Shown here in pieces: positions 11,526 through 24,900 of a stretch of DNA of 64,000 bases. A program made the position numbers and the translations under genes. The first letter of the stretch is position 1; each line of letters starts with the position of its first letter. The DNA comes from Watersipora subatra (Eukaryota > Bryozoa > Gymnolaemata > Cheilostomatida > Watersiporidae). The stretch is taken from positions 20,133,870 to 20,197,869 of the forward strand of contig NC_088712.1 of the NCBI RefSeq assembly GCF_963576615.1, in the 5' to 3' direction. The notes beneath the pieces are model-generated. The model saw only the letters and a program-made list of their open reading frames with translations, did no database searches and had not been told where the DNA came from.

Positions 11526-14500
11526 TTAAGCATTTGCCAATGAACTTTATTCTCAATTTAAAAACCATTTATTGTAAAATTTTGCTTCAATACTTTGGTA
11601 CACATTAAGAAAATTACGATCAAGCTTCCTATGTATGATACATTTATATATTAGTGTGTCTATTATGATGTCTTATAACAGGGTAGCTTACATAGACATT
11701 TTTTAAAGATTTGAACGCATCTTGGTTTACCCGATTTGGCTGAATATCACTATTGTCAAAACTGCTTCAGGCCAAAAACGTGCATTAATCATAGCAAGCC
11801 AACATTGGAATACAACATTTACAATTATGTACAGTTTAACATAGTTGTTATTAGAGCACATTCTCTAGCTATTTACAATGTTCTTGTATTTAATTATTTC
11901 ATAAAAACTTGACAAATCAATGATAAGTCAAACTTGACAAAAAATGGAAAATCTACAGACAGAATATTTTTGATGCATTTTTGAAGGCAAAACTTTGAAT
12001 AAATGTATCATGCATATACATGTAGTTATCGCTATTGTAAGCAAAAACTTAGTCAGGCAAAAGGCTACAGTATTATTACATGCAACTAACACTTTCATAA
12101 ATAGTCTCAACAAATTATAGGCCGAGCTTTCTTCTTAAACTGCTCCAAAAACTTTTATGAAGTAATTCATCTATGTATGTTTTACAAGGACACCTCGAAC
12201 CTCAGTGCATAATTATGACAGAATAAACTTGGACATGATGGAAGGTATTAGCTATAATTGGCAAAGTCAAATAAGTTAAATTTACACCTTATAAGACAGT
12301 ATGTAATGAATAGCAAAATAGAAGGTTTTAAGCAGTTTCTGCATATGTAAATGATGATCAGTGAGCCTATACTTCTCTGGGAACCAGCTACTTGTTTGAG
12401 TAGTACTAGAAGATATTTATATAAGTATTACGAATAAAACAGGGCGTGCAACACGTAACAGCATTCCATCTTGGAGGTTATCCATACTTTGACTCTTTTG
12501 GATTTGGTCTCTGTGATCAATACTGTAGACCCCGCCTACTTTGTTTTATAAGCATTCAGTTTTTTTGCGGTCAGTCTGACTTTGGGCAGTCAATCTATCA
12601 TTCAACTAACAAGTTCTCTCTTTAGTCTGATAAAGCTAAGCTTTCTCTTTTAAATCGTCGGGGTCAAACCCGCTTCCTACTGTTTGGTTAAGGGTACGGC
12701 CGCTGTCTCGGGTGCCTGGCCAAGAAAGCTGTAAGCCAATTTTTGGTACACTCCTCTCTCAATTGGGGGTGGCTATGGGTTATAAAATATAGGTCAATAT
12801 GTAATCTGTTAGGCCAAAAGCTGGTACTGTAAGACCACATATCCTAACCACCCATTCCTGGCTACAATGTCTCACACCGGTTGTTTCAATCCTTTCGCTG
12901 CCATCCAAGTGTAAATTTAGCTTTTCACCTTCTGCAAGCCTAATCACCAAACATTGCCAATGCTGCTGTATGATAACTGAAAACTTAATTTATTTCCAAC
13001 AATATCTAGAGCATTTCTGTAATTTAATTTGCGTTGCCAGCATCCTACCCCATTCGCTGAGTTAAAGACTATCTAAATAGACCAAAAGTCATGCAATTAT
13101 GTTTGGAACATTCAACAAAATGTACATATGTGTCACTACAACTGTTTATGTATAAAATGCTAAAAAGCTTTTATTTTGGCAGATTCAAAGGCCACAACTC
13201 ATCATGTTGAAATGTGTTTTCCTTTGTTAGCCGCCTATGCATTTGCTACAAACAGCGTATACTTCATGTTTTTGTCTTGATGGTTTTAAAAAAAAGTCTT
13301 GATTCAAATTGCGGCCCCATGATTCTTAGGCTTGGTCTACCAACATTGCAAGGAGTTCTGGGGTATCTGCCGAGTAGACCTTCCATTACTTTTACAACAT
13401 ATTAAAAATGTTTTTTTGTCTTGGTGACATCGGGATTTAGCTTATACATAATATATGCATCAGACTATATTCTGTCAATGAGATGGAAAAATATTTTTTT
13501 CCATCTTTTCATCCTTCTTTGCTCAGCAGCATAAGCCTTGGTCATTTGATCAGCTATGTAGTCGCAGCCCATTTTAGCATTATATTCTGCTACTGCAGTT
13601 GGTAGCGTTTAGACTTGACCATTCAAAAACATACTATAGCCAGTCTCTGCAGATCCCTGTGTAGACAGCATGCAAACTTGGTCTCATTTAATCCAACGCA
13701 ATACCAAAGTCTGGTAATTCCTCATGACTCTCATTTCCCTTAGTGTAGTTCAACTAAAGAGACATTGGTTACCAAATGCAGCCAAGGTACATCAGGTTGA
13801 ACGACTAACAGCAAAACAGGCAGAACTCGGCAACCAGTGGGTGCGTGCTGGTTGCATATATTAGGTTTCTTTGTAGCTTTCTTTATAGAGCAAGTAGCTA
13901 GTGTAATACTTATCAACCAATAACTGGTGATTGTGCTACAGTGATTTCTTAAAAGTTTTTTACATAAATTAAATGGCTGCCCTATGTTACAGCCTTTGAG
14001 GTATAATATATTATATACAATATTGTGCACATATCTAGTCTTCGAGTAAAAAAGTTTTACTGCTTCGGACCTCAGCAGGAAGTTTTTTAATGACAATCAA
14101 GTTTATTGGGCAGTGATCATTTTTAAAACCTACGATTATTTCATATTTTGAGATTACATTGGAGAGATCAAAACCTCAAGGCCACCTAGTGGTCACATGT
14201 TTCAAAAGTTGTCTAACCTGATCATAATGTCGCTGATCATAATGTTGGCTTGAGCGTGCAGGCTCACTATAGCTGTCAAAAATTTGTAGAAATTTAAGCA
14301 CGAGGTTGAAGATCTCCTGTTTCATTTTTTCTCAAAATATCGGGTAGTTGTGGCTGTGAAATCTTGCATCAAAATAAGCTGAAATATTGGGTACTTCACA
14401 CAATCCTATTTTTAAACACAGTTTGATAAGTGAACGTGGTCGCTCCGCTGTATTGTCTGCAATGTATGTAAATAAATCTAAAGTTTGTCTGTTTAGTTGA

Positions 14501-14530
14501 GTATGTCCAGCTATAATGATAAAATTTTAG
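11526..14530. other. Intergenic, no gene seen
   Basis: AT-rich. A slightly GC-richer patch at 12520-12900 contains strings such as GGGGTCAAACCCGCTTCC but no open frame of note. The reported frames here lack motifs. Confidence 0.5.
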
Positions 14531-14536
14531 AATTAA

Positions 14537-14625
14537 AATCTCCCAGTCTGCTGGATTTGAACTTACGAAGATTGGTAATCAAATAGTCTAAGAATGAGTC
14601 TACCAAGGCTCTGACTGCTCTTAAT
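14537..14625 (-). repeat. Degenerate tRNA-like sequence
   Basis: On the minus strand an A-box-like TTGGTAGACTC is followed by a B-box-like AAGTTCAAATCCAGC about 45 nt later. A tRNA-derived SINE relic is the simplest reading; the arms are poorly paired. Confidence 0.35.
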
Positions 14626-15175
14626 ATTTATTGTATACACCCTGTTCCCAATGGAAAAAGAGTGTATACAGTAAATATTACGGGATCAAGTGCTAAATGG
14701 CATTTTAATAGAAACTCTGTTAATTAAATTAACTTGATGAAACACAATGCTTTTTTGTGTTTTTCGTTAGCTTCTATTTTTATTTTTGTCAGATTCAATA
14801 GCTAAACCGTGGTTGAGCCTAATTTTTTTACCCAGAAAACTGTATTATCTCAAGTAGGACTAGCCTCTACATTTGCTCTTTGTTCAGAAAGACAAAGACA
14901 TTTGACATTTCATCTTTACATTTTCACCAGTATCAAGATATATCAGTATTGTCGTATTCAACGTTTTGATGGGATAGCTTCCGCTGAAGCAGTAACCTTT
15001 TTTCATACACTCACACACCTATACGCACAATTTTTTATTATTGATTCAGAAATTTTATTTTGGTTTTATTAGTTTACATTGCATCATAAGGAAATAGCTT
15101 TTTATTATAATCATGGCAAAAATATATTAATTCATCTATAAGATGGTAACCATTTCACAGTTACTTTTATAGTGG

Positions 15176-15450
15176 TTTTCTTTTCTTTATTATAACTTTT
15201 TTTACCTGCACAAAACCTTTTCCTCACGATATGCAGTTTGGAAGTTACATTTGTTTGGCAAAGTTTGAAAACCTTTATGGTTGTTTTTATCGTTCATCTT
15301 AATTAATTTAAAGTGCACAAAACACTTTTCTCTTGGAATAATGTTTAAAAGCTAAAAGGGTAACGGTTTTTATATGTTAAAAAAATAAAAAAATTGACAT
15401 GACTTTTATATTTATAACTTGGGCAATGCTGGACATTCAACTAATTCTCC
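15176..15450 (-). repeat. Dispersed repeat family X, copy 2 (inverted)
   Basis: Read on the minus strand it begins with CCAGCATTGCCCAAGTTATAAA. It then has ATTAATTAAGATGAA, AACCATAAAGGTTTTCAAAC and a CATATCGTGAGGAAAAGG string, matching family X at 7443-8180. Confidence 0.55.
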
Positions 15451-18120
15451 CATAAACATAGCTTGTCCGAGATTGCAGAACTCACATCTTAAAACAAGTG
15501 TACTCGAAGTACTATTAATAGTTTATTAGAGCAAATAGCATTGATATAACTTATTATGGAGTTGCTGCTACAACGCACTAGTCTAGTACAGTATATATAA
15601 CGGCATGAGTGAATATACATGTAGCATCCTCATCATTCGAGTTACCATAAGCATTACTTTTCTCTGTATATTCAGAGTGTTCAGAGTGTACATCATTACC
15701 TGATTTATTTACCATACTAATCAGCTAACAGATCAAAATGAATTTTTATATTTTCCCTTTTGAATGTTAAGCTGTGTGTTGACTGGGTTTTCCAATTCCA
15801 TTTCTCCAAAATAATAATGATTTAGTGTTTTTTCTAAATGTAGCATATAGCAAGGCCACTGAGATATTTTTTTCCTTTTTGGTATTTTCTAGAAAAATAT
15901 ACTGCTAATAATAGTTATAATTTAGTACATTTTATATCCTTTGTTTATTGTCACTAGGTGACTGCGTTATAAAGGTCTACCAAAATCAACAGAAATGTTG
16001 TTTCCCGATAACTGATAAATTACATTTTAGTGGTTGCTCAACGAAAGGGTTGAAAAACCAATCTACACAAATAAATTCCAAGAATTTAGATTTTGTTAAT
16101 TGATAAAGCTATATAGAGCTAAGATTGCCCCCACAGCCTTTACAACCTTCTATAACTTTTTTTACTATTGCAGTACTATTTCCTTCACCACCATCATAGG
16201 CAACGCTCGGGTCAGTGAACTATTATTCAATGCATTCTGACACTGTATTGGCTGTAACTTCTTTAACAAAAGCTAATTTTATTTTTCTAACATGAAAGAT
16301 GCTTACAGAAGCCATAATAAAACTACAAAATTTAAATGTCAGAAATATGTATGTTTTTGTTTTTATGAATTTATGATTAAAGAGTACAATTTGCTTTGCA
16401 AATGTGGGTTAATTTTAGAAAGGAAGATTTAGATTTCAATGCTACAGAAGTACCAAAGATCTTAGGTTATGTTGTCATGGATAACTAATATTGAGCTAGC
16501 ACACATCTACTGTAGATTTTATAAATTATCCGCATAAGCTCACATGAGTCGGTAATAGGGTTAATTTTGAAGTCATTCGCTTCATTGGCATTAACCTTGA
16601 TGGCAATTGCCCAGAGGTTACTGTATGTTAGCAAATGGTGGCTCTTTTATGCTGGCTCAAGATATGGCTAGCGAGCTGATTGTTCAGGATGCCATTGAGG
16701 GGGTCAGCAAGTAGGGCAAGTCTGGACAAATTTCTAATGCAGACTCACAAAATATCATGATAATAAATAAGACGACACGTGTTGAAGTTTTAAAAGACTT
16801 TTCTTTTACTGAGTAAAAATCTAATAATATGTAATGACTTATTCGTTCTTTGATGTATAGGCTTGCCAGGTAGAATATATGAGTCTTCTAAGGCAAACTG
16901 AAAAGAGTTGTTGAATGCAAAATTATTAAAACCTAGAAAGAAAAAGCAAGAGTACACTATCTGGAGGCTAGCTCCAAGATTCTGGCAGCACTTGGTACTG
17001 GTTTCAAATGAATTTTTCCCTGAATGGGTATGTCTATGAAATTAGCACCTGAAACTAATCAAATGCTATGTCAAATATCTTGAAAAACTTAAAACGAATT
17101 TAGCATGCATTTACAACTGTAAATAAGGCTACTAAATATTTACGGCTGTATCAGCCTTTTTGTATAACCTTTATTAAAATCGATAAAGTCAGGTGCTTCA
17201 AAATTTTAAGAAATTTTGATTAAACAGCAATGAATTTATGACAATCTTCAAAGTCTTCTTAGTCAGAACCCTTAAAGAACTTTAGTCACAGTTTTAGTTA
17301 TCATCTCGTTTTAAGCTATAGTGTCACCAGGTGTTCCCAATGTACATCATAATAGTATGAAGATATTATTTTCAATGGTTTTAGTACAGGCTAAATAGTA
17401 CATGTAATATTGTTGATCTAATGGAACTGGCACTTAATTTTAAAACACTTAAAACTTAAAGATAGTGGTTCACGCAAAAACCTTTGCTAGAAAATGACTC
17501 ACAATTTTTACATTTTCTTACAAAATGTGACCATTAGCTTTGTACGAAGTTATACCTCATCTAAAACACAAATTTAATAACTGTGTTATCACAAAATTGG
17601 ACTGTTCTTTAACATTATTTACATATATTTCAGAAATAAAAGAAAAAGTTATAAAATTTTCTTATATAAGTTGTCTAATTTTGTGTTTATTTATGTTCTT
17701 AGTAGTCAGTCTTCACAGCCATGAAATAAAAAGATGAACTTTCGAGCTATTTTTCTTTAAAATTTTAGTTTTCTAATCAGAAAATATTTGTAGAAACCGT
17801 TTTACCTTTTCCCTACCACAATTCTAGTAGGTTTTGTGAAGCATCTGTATTGAGCCAAAGATAATATGATTTGGGTTTAGCAGGTTTTGTACAAAAAGGT
17901 TCATATTTTGTGAGTAGTTACAGTAGGTAATTACCATATCATATGTGAATATTCATCAAATAAAACTATTACATGTATGTTGATGTGCTGATCCAAAAGA
18001 ACGTGTTCACAACCCTTCTTAGGAGTTCTGCTTACGAAAAACTTCAAATTATATATTAATTTTGTCCTCCCCTTTTAATTCCATATCCTAGAGTTTAGAA
18101 ACTATAAATATACCTGTATA
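15451..18120. other. Intergenic, with one coding-like relic
   Basis: Mostly featureless AT-rich sequence. Around 16625-16810 on the plus strand a frame reads coding-like with one stop codon near its middle (see findings). No splice-consistent gene could be built. Confidence 0.4.
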
Positions 18121-18127
18121 ATTAGAA

Positions 18128-18382
18128 ATGTATATTATATATGGTATACATATTATATATGTATATATAATATATGTATCTATATAATATATATGTATAT
18201 ATAATATACATATAAACTATAACTATTTATAGCTATAAATAAATACATATAAATATACATTGACTATAATATACATATAATTTATGTGTATATATATATA
18301 TGTATATATATAACATATATATATATATGTAATATATATATATTATATAGCTTCTATATATATATATGTTATATATATAACA
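18128..18382. repeat. Complex TA-rich tract at 5' side of R4-like element
   Basis: Many TATATA, ATATGTATAT and TATAACATATA variants run directly up to the tRNA-like head of the retroelement. With the (TA)n at 21830-21935 they bracket the whole element. Confidence 0.8.
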
Positions 18383-18454
18383 GGACAGATAGCGCAGTTG
18401 GTAAGGTATCGGGACCGTGATCTTTAGGTCCTCGGTTCAAACCCCAACAACTGC
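18383..18454 (+). repeat. tRNA-like head of the R4-like element
   Basis: Contains TAGCGCAGTTGG (18390-18401), a perfect match to the A-box consensus, and GGTTCAAACCC (18434-18444) as B-box, at normal tRNA spacing. It could serve as an internal Pol III promoter or be a SINE fused to the LINE 5' end. No CCA end or clean acceptor stem is seen. Confidence 0.55.
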
Positions 18455-18509
18455 ACTTTTCTGGTGATCCTTAGACAAGACCCTTGCTTGTATAACGTCT
18501 ACAACCTCT

Positions 18510-21500
18510 ATGATGAGTGCAATAACCAAAGCCATGCCAGCTCGGACGTCGCCCGGTCAAACAAGGTCCGCGCTGCCTGTAGCTGAACCAGGACAAGGCA
18601 GTGAAAAATGGGCTACTGGTTCAAAACGGATGAAATGGACTCGGACTGATAACATGGACCTCATGCAGTGCTACTTTATGAGTGAACCTCAAAAGTGGGG
18701 CTACATGGAAAGGATGCGTCAACTGTGGATAAACATGCGAGCTGAATTGCCACTAACCGCTAAGCAACTTGTAGCTTAATCTTACCATAATCAAGCGGCA
18801 CCTCATATCGAAACTTGAGGTAGATGAAATTAGGGAACAGTTCACCCAAGTAACCTCAACCAATGAGGAGTGCATTTCAACACACACTGTCACGCATACA
18901 CGATCATGTGTTGACTCACAGGTTGAAGAAGACATGCACTTGGACCTTGACCCAAGGGTGAGAGAGCTTGCGGAAAATATCATCAACAAGATGTCAGCTG
19001 CTAATGATTATGGAAACAGGGTACCACTACGAAGAGTTAGCAAGGCCAAACCTAAGAAGCTGTTAGAAGACATTAACTTGGCACTAGAGTCGATCTCAAC
19101 TGAATCAATCAGTGAGACTAATGCCTTAATCTACAGTACAGCAGTGAAAAATGCCACTGCTATTAAGCCACTGCCAACAAGGCTTCAAGCCATTCCATCC
19201 TGGCAGCTGAGGCTACAAAATAAGATCAAGGACTTGCGCAAGAAAGTTAGTAGGCTCAGTGAGAGATCTAACCACAGTTTGGAGCGTCCAAAAAGGGAAG
19301 CCACAATAGAAGCTCTAGAATCTGCCAAAGAGCAGCTAGTAGCACTCGCGGCACGACTGAAGCGGTACACCAAAGAGCAGGATAACAAGAGAATGAACAA
19401 ACTGTTTATCAATAATCCATCTAGAGTGTATTTCCAGTTTAAAGGTGAACTGCAGAGGCCAATGTCTGAGCCTCCCTAATCTAGCACTTCAAAGTTCTGG
19501 AAGGACATCTGGGAGAAAGAGACTACTCATAACACCACTGCAAATTCGCTGAAGAGGCTTAAAGAGAGCCATCAACACACTGTGGCTCAGCGAGGACTCA
19601 CCATCAGCAAAGAGGACATCAAGTGCAGAGTGCAGCGTATGAAAAACTGGGCAGCACCTGGTAATGACATGATTCAAGCCTTCTGGTTGAAGAAATTGAC
19701 ATCACTTCACACTAGAATGGCTAAGCAGATGGAATGCTTAATAGAACAAGGTGACCATCCAGAATGGCCGACCAAAGGACGAACTGTACTTCTGATAACA
19801 GATCCAAAGCAGGGGCCAATTCCCAAAAACTATCAACCAATAACGTGCTTGCCCACCACTTGGAAACTGCTCTTAGGAATAGTTGCAGACAAACTGGAAG
19901 AGCACATGAGTCACTATATGACCAGTGCTCAGAAAGGAATTGGGCGCAACACCCGAGGAGCCAAACATCAGTTACTGGTGGACCGGACGGTCTGTCAAGA
20001 CAGCAGGAAAAGGCAAACCAATCTTGCCATGGCTTGGATTGACTACAAAAAGGCCTATGACTCAATTCCCTATAGTTGGATACTTGAGTGCCTCAGTATG
20101 TACAATGTTCACCCTGCTCTTGTGGCATCCATCAAGATGTCAATGACCAAATGGAAGACGGAACTGGAGGCTAATGGCAAAAAGCTGGCGAGTGTACAAA
20201 TTAAGCGAGGCCTCTATCAAGGTGACTCCTTATCACCGCTGCTCTTCTGCAAATGCCTAAACCCTCTAAGCAATATGCTAGAGAAGACTCAATATGGGTA
20301 CCAGTTTAAGAGTGGCACCAAGATAAACCACCTCTTCTACATGAATGACATCAAGCTGTACGCTAACAAAGAAAGGGACATTGATTCACTAATACACCTC
20401 ACACAGGTATACAGCAAGGACATCGGAATGACCTTCGGTATTGAGAATTGTGGAAGGCTAATTCTTAAGAAAGGCCATTCTATGCTCACAGCTGGCTTAA
20501 GAATGCCAAATGGTACCATCAAAGATATAGAAGAAGGGTACAAGTACTTGGGGATTATGCAAAGCAACGTCAACCACGAAGCCTAGGTACGTCACAAAGC
20601 CATTACCGAATACAAAAAACGCTTTCGGCAGGTCTTACGGAGCCAGTTCCATGCCAAGAACCAAGTAATGGCAATAAATACCTACGCACTGCCAGTAATT
20701 AGATATCCAGCAGGCATAATAAAGTGAACTGAGGAAGCCATCAAAGAAACAGATATAGCAACTCGTAAACTGCTGAACACGCATGGAGCACGCCACCCAA
20801 AATCTGATACTACTAGATTGTATCTTGATTGGAAAGATGGCGGTAGGGGACTCAAAAGTGTACAGCAGACAGTGAAATAAGAGGAGCAAAGCATCAAAGC
20901 ATTTCCAGCCTCCATGGCCATTTCAGATAAGTTGCTAGGTGAATTTCAATCGGCTGCTCTTACAACGGACCTACGCCCTGATGATGAGGAAATTGACTGG
21001 CACACGAAACCTCTTTATGGTGCTTACCTCCAACAAATATCTAAGGTTGGCGATCTTCACCAGACATATATGTGGCTGAACAAAAGAAACCTAACGGCCA
21101 ATACAGAGTCGCTAATCATGGCAGCCCAGGAGCAAGTGCTCTCAACAAGGCAACTCCAAACGAAAATCTATCACACTAGAGACGATTCTAGATGCAGACT
21201 GTGCAAATATGCACCTGAGACTATCCAACACATCATCAGTGGATGCAAGCAGCTAGCAGGAAACGCATACACTGAGCGGCATAATCATGTCGCAGGTGTT
21301 GTGTATAGAAGTCTAGGTGATGATTATGGCCTTAATAAACCACAACACTGGTGGGAAGCTCCTGGTAAGGTCAATGAAAATGACCGCGCAAAGATCCTCT
21401 GGGACTTCTACATTCGAACTGACAAGCATGTCCTAGCAAACCAACCAGATATAGTGGTGGTGGACAAGGAAAACAAGAGGGCTACTATAATAGATATAGC

Positions 21501-21768
21501 AGTACCCAATGACTACAATATAGCCAGCAAAGAAAAAGAAAAGGTAGAGAAATATCTCCCTCTTGGAGAAGAGATTGAAAAATGCTGGAATGTAAGAACA
21601 ACTGTAATCCCAGTAGTCATTGGGGCACTGGGCGCAATAACACCGGCGCATAAAATGTGGTTTGCCCAAATACCAACAACAATCAACTCAGGTGAGTTGC
21701 AGAAAAGTGGGCTATTGGGAACAGCTAAGATCTTGAGGCGGGTGCTCAAACTCCCAGGTCTCTGGTAG
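18510..21768 (+). pseudogene. R4-like polyprotein: Myb-like, RT, CCHC, restriction-like endonuclease
   Basis: The N-terminal part (18510-18779) has a KWTRTDNMDLMQCYF Myb-like region. A frameshift near 18770-18780 moves the frame to that of 18934-21768. That frame is broken by stops at 19477-19479, 20584-20586, about 20725 and 20877-20879. RT motifs are visible: AWIDYKKAYDSIP (motif A), GLYQGDSLSPLLF (motif B) and FYMNDIKLY (motif C). Motif C should be YMDD, so one catalytic Asp has become Asn. The C-terminal part has a CX2CX8HX4C finger (CRLC...H...C, about 21190-21245) and a QPDIVVVD...IIDIAVP nuclease core (about 21440-21510). One frameshift, four stops and a lost catalytic Asp make it clearly dead. 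Confidence 0.85.
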
Positions 21769-21829
21769 GAGACCCGAGTTAGAGCAAAATTTACCACCAA
21801 TACGGGGTATCCGGGGTGAGGAAACAATT

Positions 21830-21848
21830 TTATATATATATATATGTA

Positions 21849-21935
<87 letters not shown>
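21830..21935. repeat. (TA)n at 3' side of R4-like element
   Basis: About 100 bp of TA repeats beginning directly after the 3' UTR (AACAATTTTATATATA), then an ATGTATGT tail. Confidence 0.9.
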
Positions 21936-21946
<11 letters not shown>

Positions 21947-21959
21947 GCACTAATGTTCA

Positions 21960-24900
21960 TTACCTAACTACTATAGAAATATTACGTTTTTTGAACAAAT
22001 TGATAGTAATAAGGATAATTGATTTAACTAGAAACTTAAATGGATGAATGAATTTTAGGTTTATGATTACAAATCTCATTTAAGGAGCTCATTTAATGAA
22101 TTTGACTTTCATAATTTTAGTTTCAGTATGCAGATGCAGCAGCAAATCCATTTGATATATTGTTGTTGGTCTTTGCTTTAATGTTTCAGTTATTGTGAAA
22201 CTTGAGAAATCCGTCCTTCAGTTTCTATATGTGCTTGTTTAGTTTTTGTAGTTTTAACTTACTTTGATGCCATAGGGTTACTGTACTTGATTCAGCAGTC
22301 AGTTGATTGAAGATCAATATTAGATTTTAAGGGTTATGCAGTTTTTTGCTTAGAGTTAGATTGCATTTTCCCTATGTATTTTTTTAAGATTTTTGCATTT
22401 GCAGATTTTGATTTTTTGTTCATTTATTACCAGAATCAAGCTCATGAATCAACCCGTGGGTTTGATTTACAGTTTTACTAGCATTACTAGTTTTTTTCTT
22501 GTTGCATCCCTTTTGCTTTTATGTTTTCATCATGAATAGCAAAGCTTCACACTGTTTCTCAAAATGTGATTATCCTTTGAAATGTCATAATCCATAGTAA
22601 TCAATTTATCTTACTTATTGACTCATATCTTCTCTGACATCCACTTTTTAATCTATTTTTCATTTCAGAAGCCTAAACTTTTAACTTTGGAAAATTGTTA
22701 AAGTGGTTGGATATTGAAAATAAATGCTTTCATTAGAATTAAATTAGAAATTCATAGTATTAAAACCTTAAATTTTGTCATTTTTATAGAAAAAACATTT
22801 CGATTTTCTGATGAGCAACTAAATATATGATACAATGACATTGATGCTTAAAATATAAACTGTTAAAAAAATAACTATGGTAAAAAAGTGAATAATACAC
22901 AAAAAAGCTAGAATGCTAGTTTTATGAACTTTTTCCAAACTTTTAAACACCTTTGTTTTGCAAAATGCAACAGATTTTTTAGATAAGTTGAGTTTTTCAT
23001 TCTATTTATAAGTTAAAGTATAGTTGGCTGTAAAATACATTGTCCTTATCAGCACTATAATCTCAAAGTTATTACCAGCCTCAAGTTGATAGACTATTTA
23101 AGTTGGGAATAGTCTTGTTGGTGTGTAGAACAGGTGTTAAATCTTACTAAAATGACCTTCGTTTCTTTAATTTAGCTAATAGTTAAATATTGTGTTTGGT
23201 AAGCATCGAGACAAAAAATATTATATTCTGCTTTTAATCATTGAAAAATGTTTTTGATTTCCTTATTAATTATCTTTATTTATGAAAAAGAGTATTTAAA
23301 ATAATGGTACAATGAATGACATCAAATAATACTTGCTGAAGTAGAGGTAATATTGAGTAATATATACACATTCTGTTCATGGCAAAATATTGACTGTTGG
23401 AAAGATAATCATTTTACACAGTTCGGGAGCCTGCTCTAACTTGGCTCGTACTAAACAGTGTTATTGTCATAGCAGTCTAGGGTGATGTGAGAAATTGTAA
23501 GTTGCAATAACCAGATATACAATTTTTGGAAATTATTAGAACAGTATTATTTTTACAGCGTTAGTCTAGCAAACAGAATGTTGCAATCTCCCAACCAGTG
23601 TAATGTAATACTTTTTTTGACTTTCAACTGCAGTTTAAGGTGGATAGAAACTGCTTTGATTATAGCGCAGGCTGAATGTGTAAGTTCTTGTTTGCCCATT
23701 TTGATTAACAAGAAAATCCCTAATTTGCCTGTAATTAAGCATGCTGTAGAGAAAAGTTTCCTTTATCCAAATGTTTAGTACAATACTTAAATATTTAAGT
23801 ATCAAAAATGTTTTTGAATCTTTTGATGACATTCTTAACTACTATTTCAGCAGGAAGTGTTCAGCTTAAAACAAAGCACTGTTGTTAATCCCTGTTGTTT
23901 TCACTTTTATTGAGCTAAAGGACTTGTGCTGACGACTACATTAAAACACAATTTTTCAAAGATAAAGTGAAACATAATTTTGTAGATAGTCAGTAGGAAA
24001 GTACTTTCCAGGTTGCCTACAGGCAATAAAGCTGCCAAAATAATTTAATGCAAGAGCTTCCTTGTTGAAACTTTGGTCAATTTCTAAAGTATTTCAAAAC
24101 AACATGATTGAGCACACATTTTACTTGGTTTTGTCTGAAAGCTTATTTGATATATTTTGAAAGGAAGTAAGTTGGGTGGTGCTTAACATTCTCGGTAATT
24201 CTCAACCATATAAACAAGGTAATACATTTTTCTGCAAGTCAAGCAGCCGCTTTATCTGTGGACGTATAGTGGCCTAGAACACCTTACATACAAACAACAG
24301 GTTGATTTTTAATTCCCAAAAAGGTCTCCAGTGAAAAGAATGACATTCAACCTTGAAATTATTTCTGCAACTGGGTGTGTCAGCAATCAGCGAGATTGTC
24401 TTGAAAACAAGTCTAGATATGTCCAGCCAAAATCATGTTGCAAAAAAACATGAATAGCTTCTGATTACAATAATCAGGGTTTCTCGCATTATACTCTATC
24501 AACAAAGAATTGCTCACACGCATTGCAAGACAACTATGGTAGTAGCTGTTATTTCTAGTTCTAAAATTTTATGTGATTTGACAGAAATAAACTCACTAAA
24601 TCACTTTCACTAATAAATGTTTCATGCCATGCTTTGGAATGCTTTTATTCCTAAATTTCTGATAATTCAACAACTTCTTGTGCTGCGTATGATGTTTTGC
24701 TCCATTTGCACCAAAGACTTGCACTACTCCATAGAGCCTTTCACAATGCAGTAAAAAAGGAGGCTTACCAAATCTATGCCAAAATGAATTAACCTTATTG
24801 AAACTTTGGCATTGCTGCAGGTGATTTGTAATATTCCCCACATTTAATTTGCTATGGCTAGTAAAATTGAACAAAAACTTTAAGGCATAACTCTATTCTA

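Larger units (their letters stand above)
18383..21826 (+). mobile_element. R4/Dong-like non-LTR retrotransposon, near full length, inactive
   Basis: About 3.4 kb flanked by TA-rich tracts. The order is: tRNA-like head (18383-18454), ORF with N-terminal Myb-like region, central RT, C-terminal CCHC zinc motif and restriction-like endonuclease, then a short 3' UTR ending near GGGGTGAGG before (TA)n. Single-ORF elements with a C-terminal restriction-like endonuclease form the R2/R4/NeSL group; the RT style looks closest to R4/Dong, tentatively. Fragments recur at 41.1, 52.4, 56.7 and 60.9 kb, each next to (TA)n or a related microsatellite. Confidence 0.8.

Noticed and set aside
12640..12730. GC-richer patch with GGGGTCAAACCCG, possible tRNA B-box on the minus strand
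   Set aside because: No A-box at suitable distance and no cloverleaf pairing.
14809..15072. 87-codon plus-strand frame
   Set aside because: No motif, no splice context and composition like the surrounding intergenic DNA.
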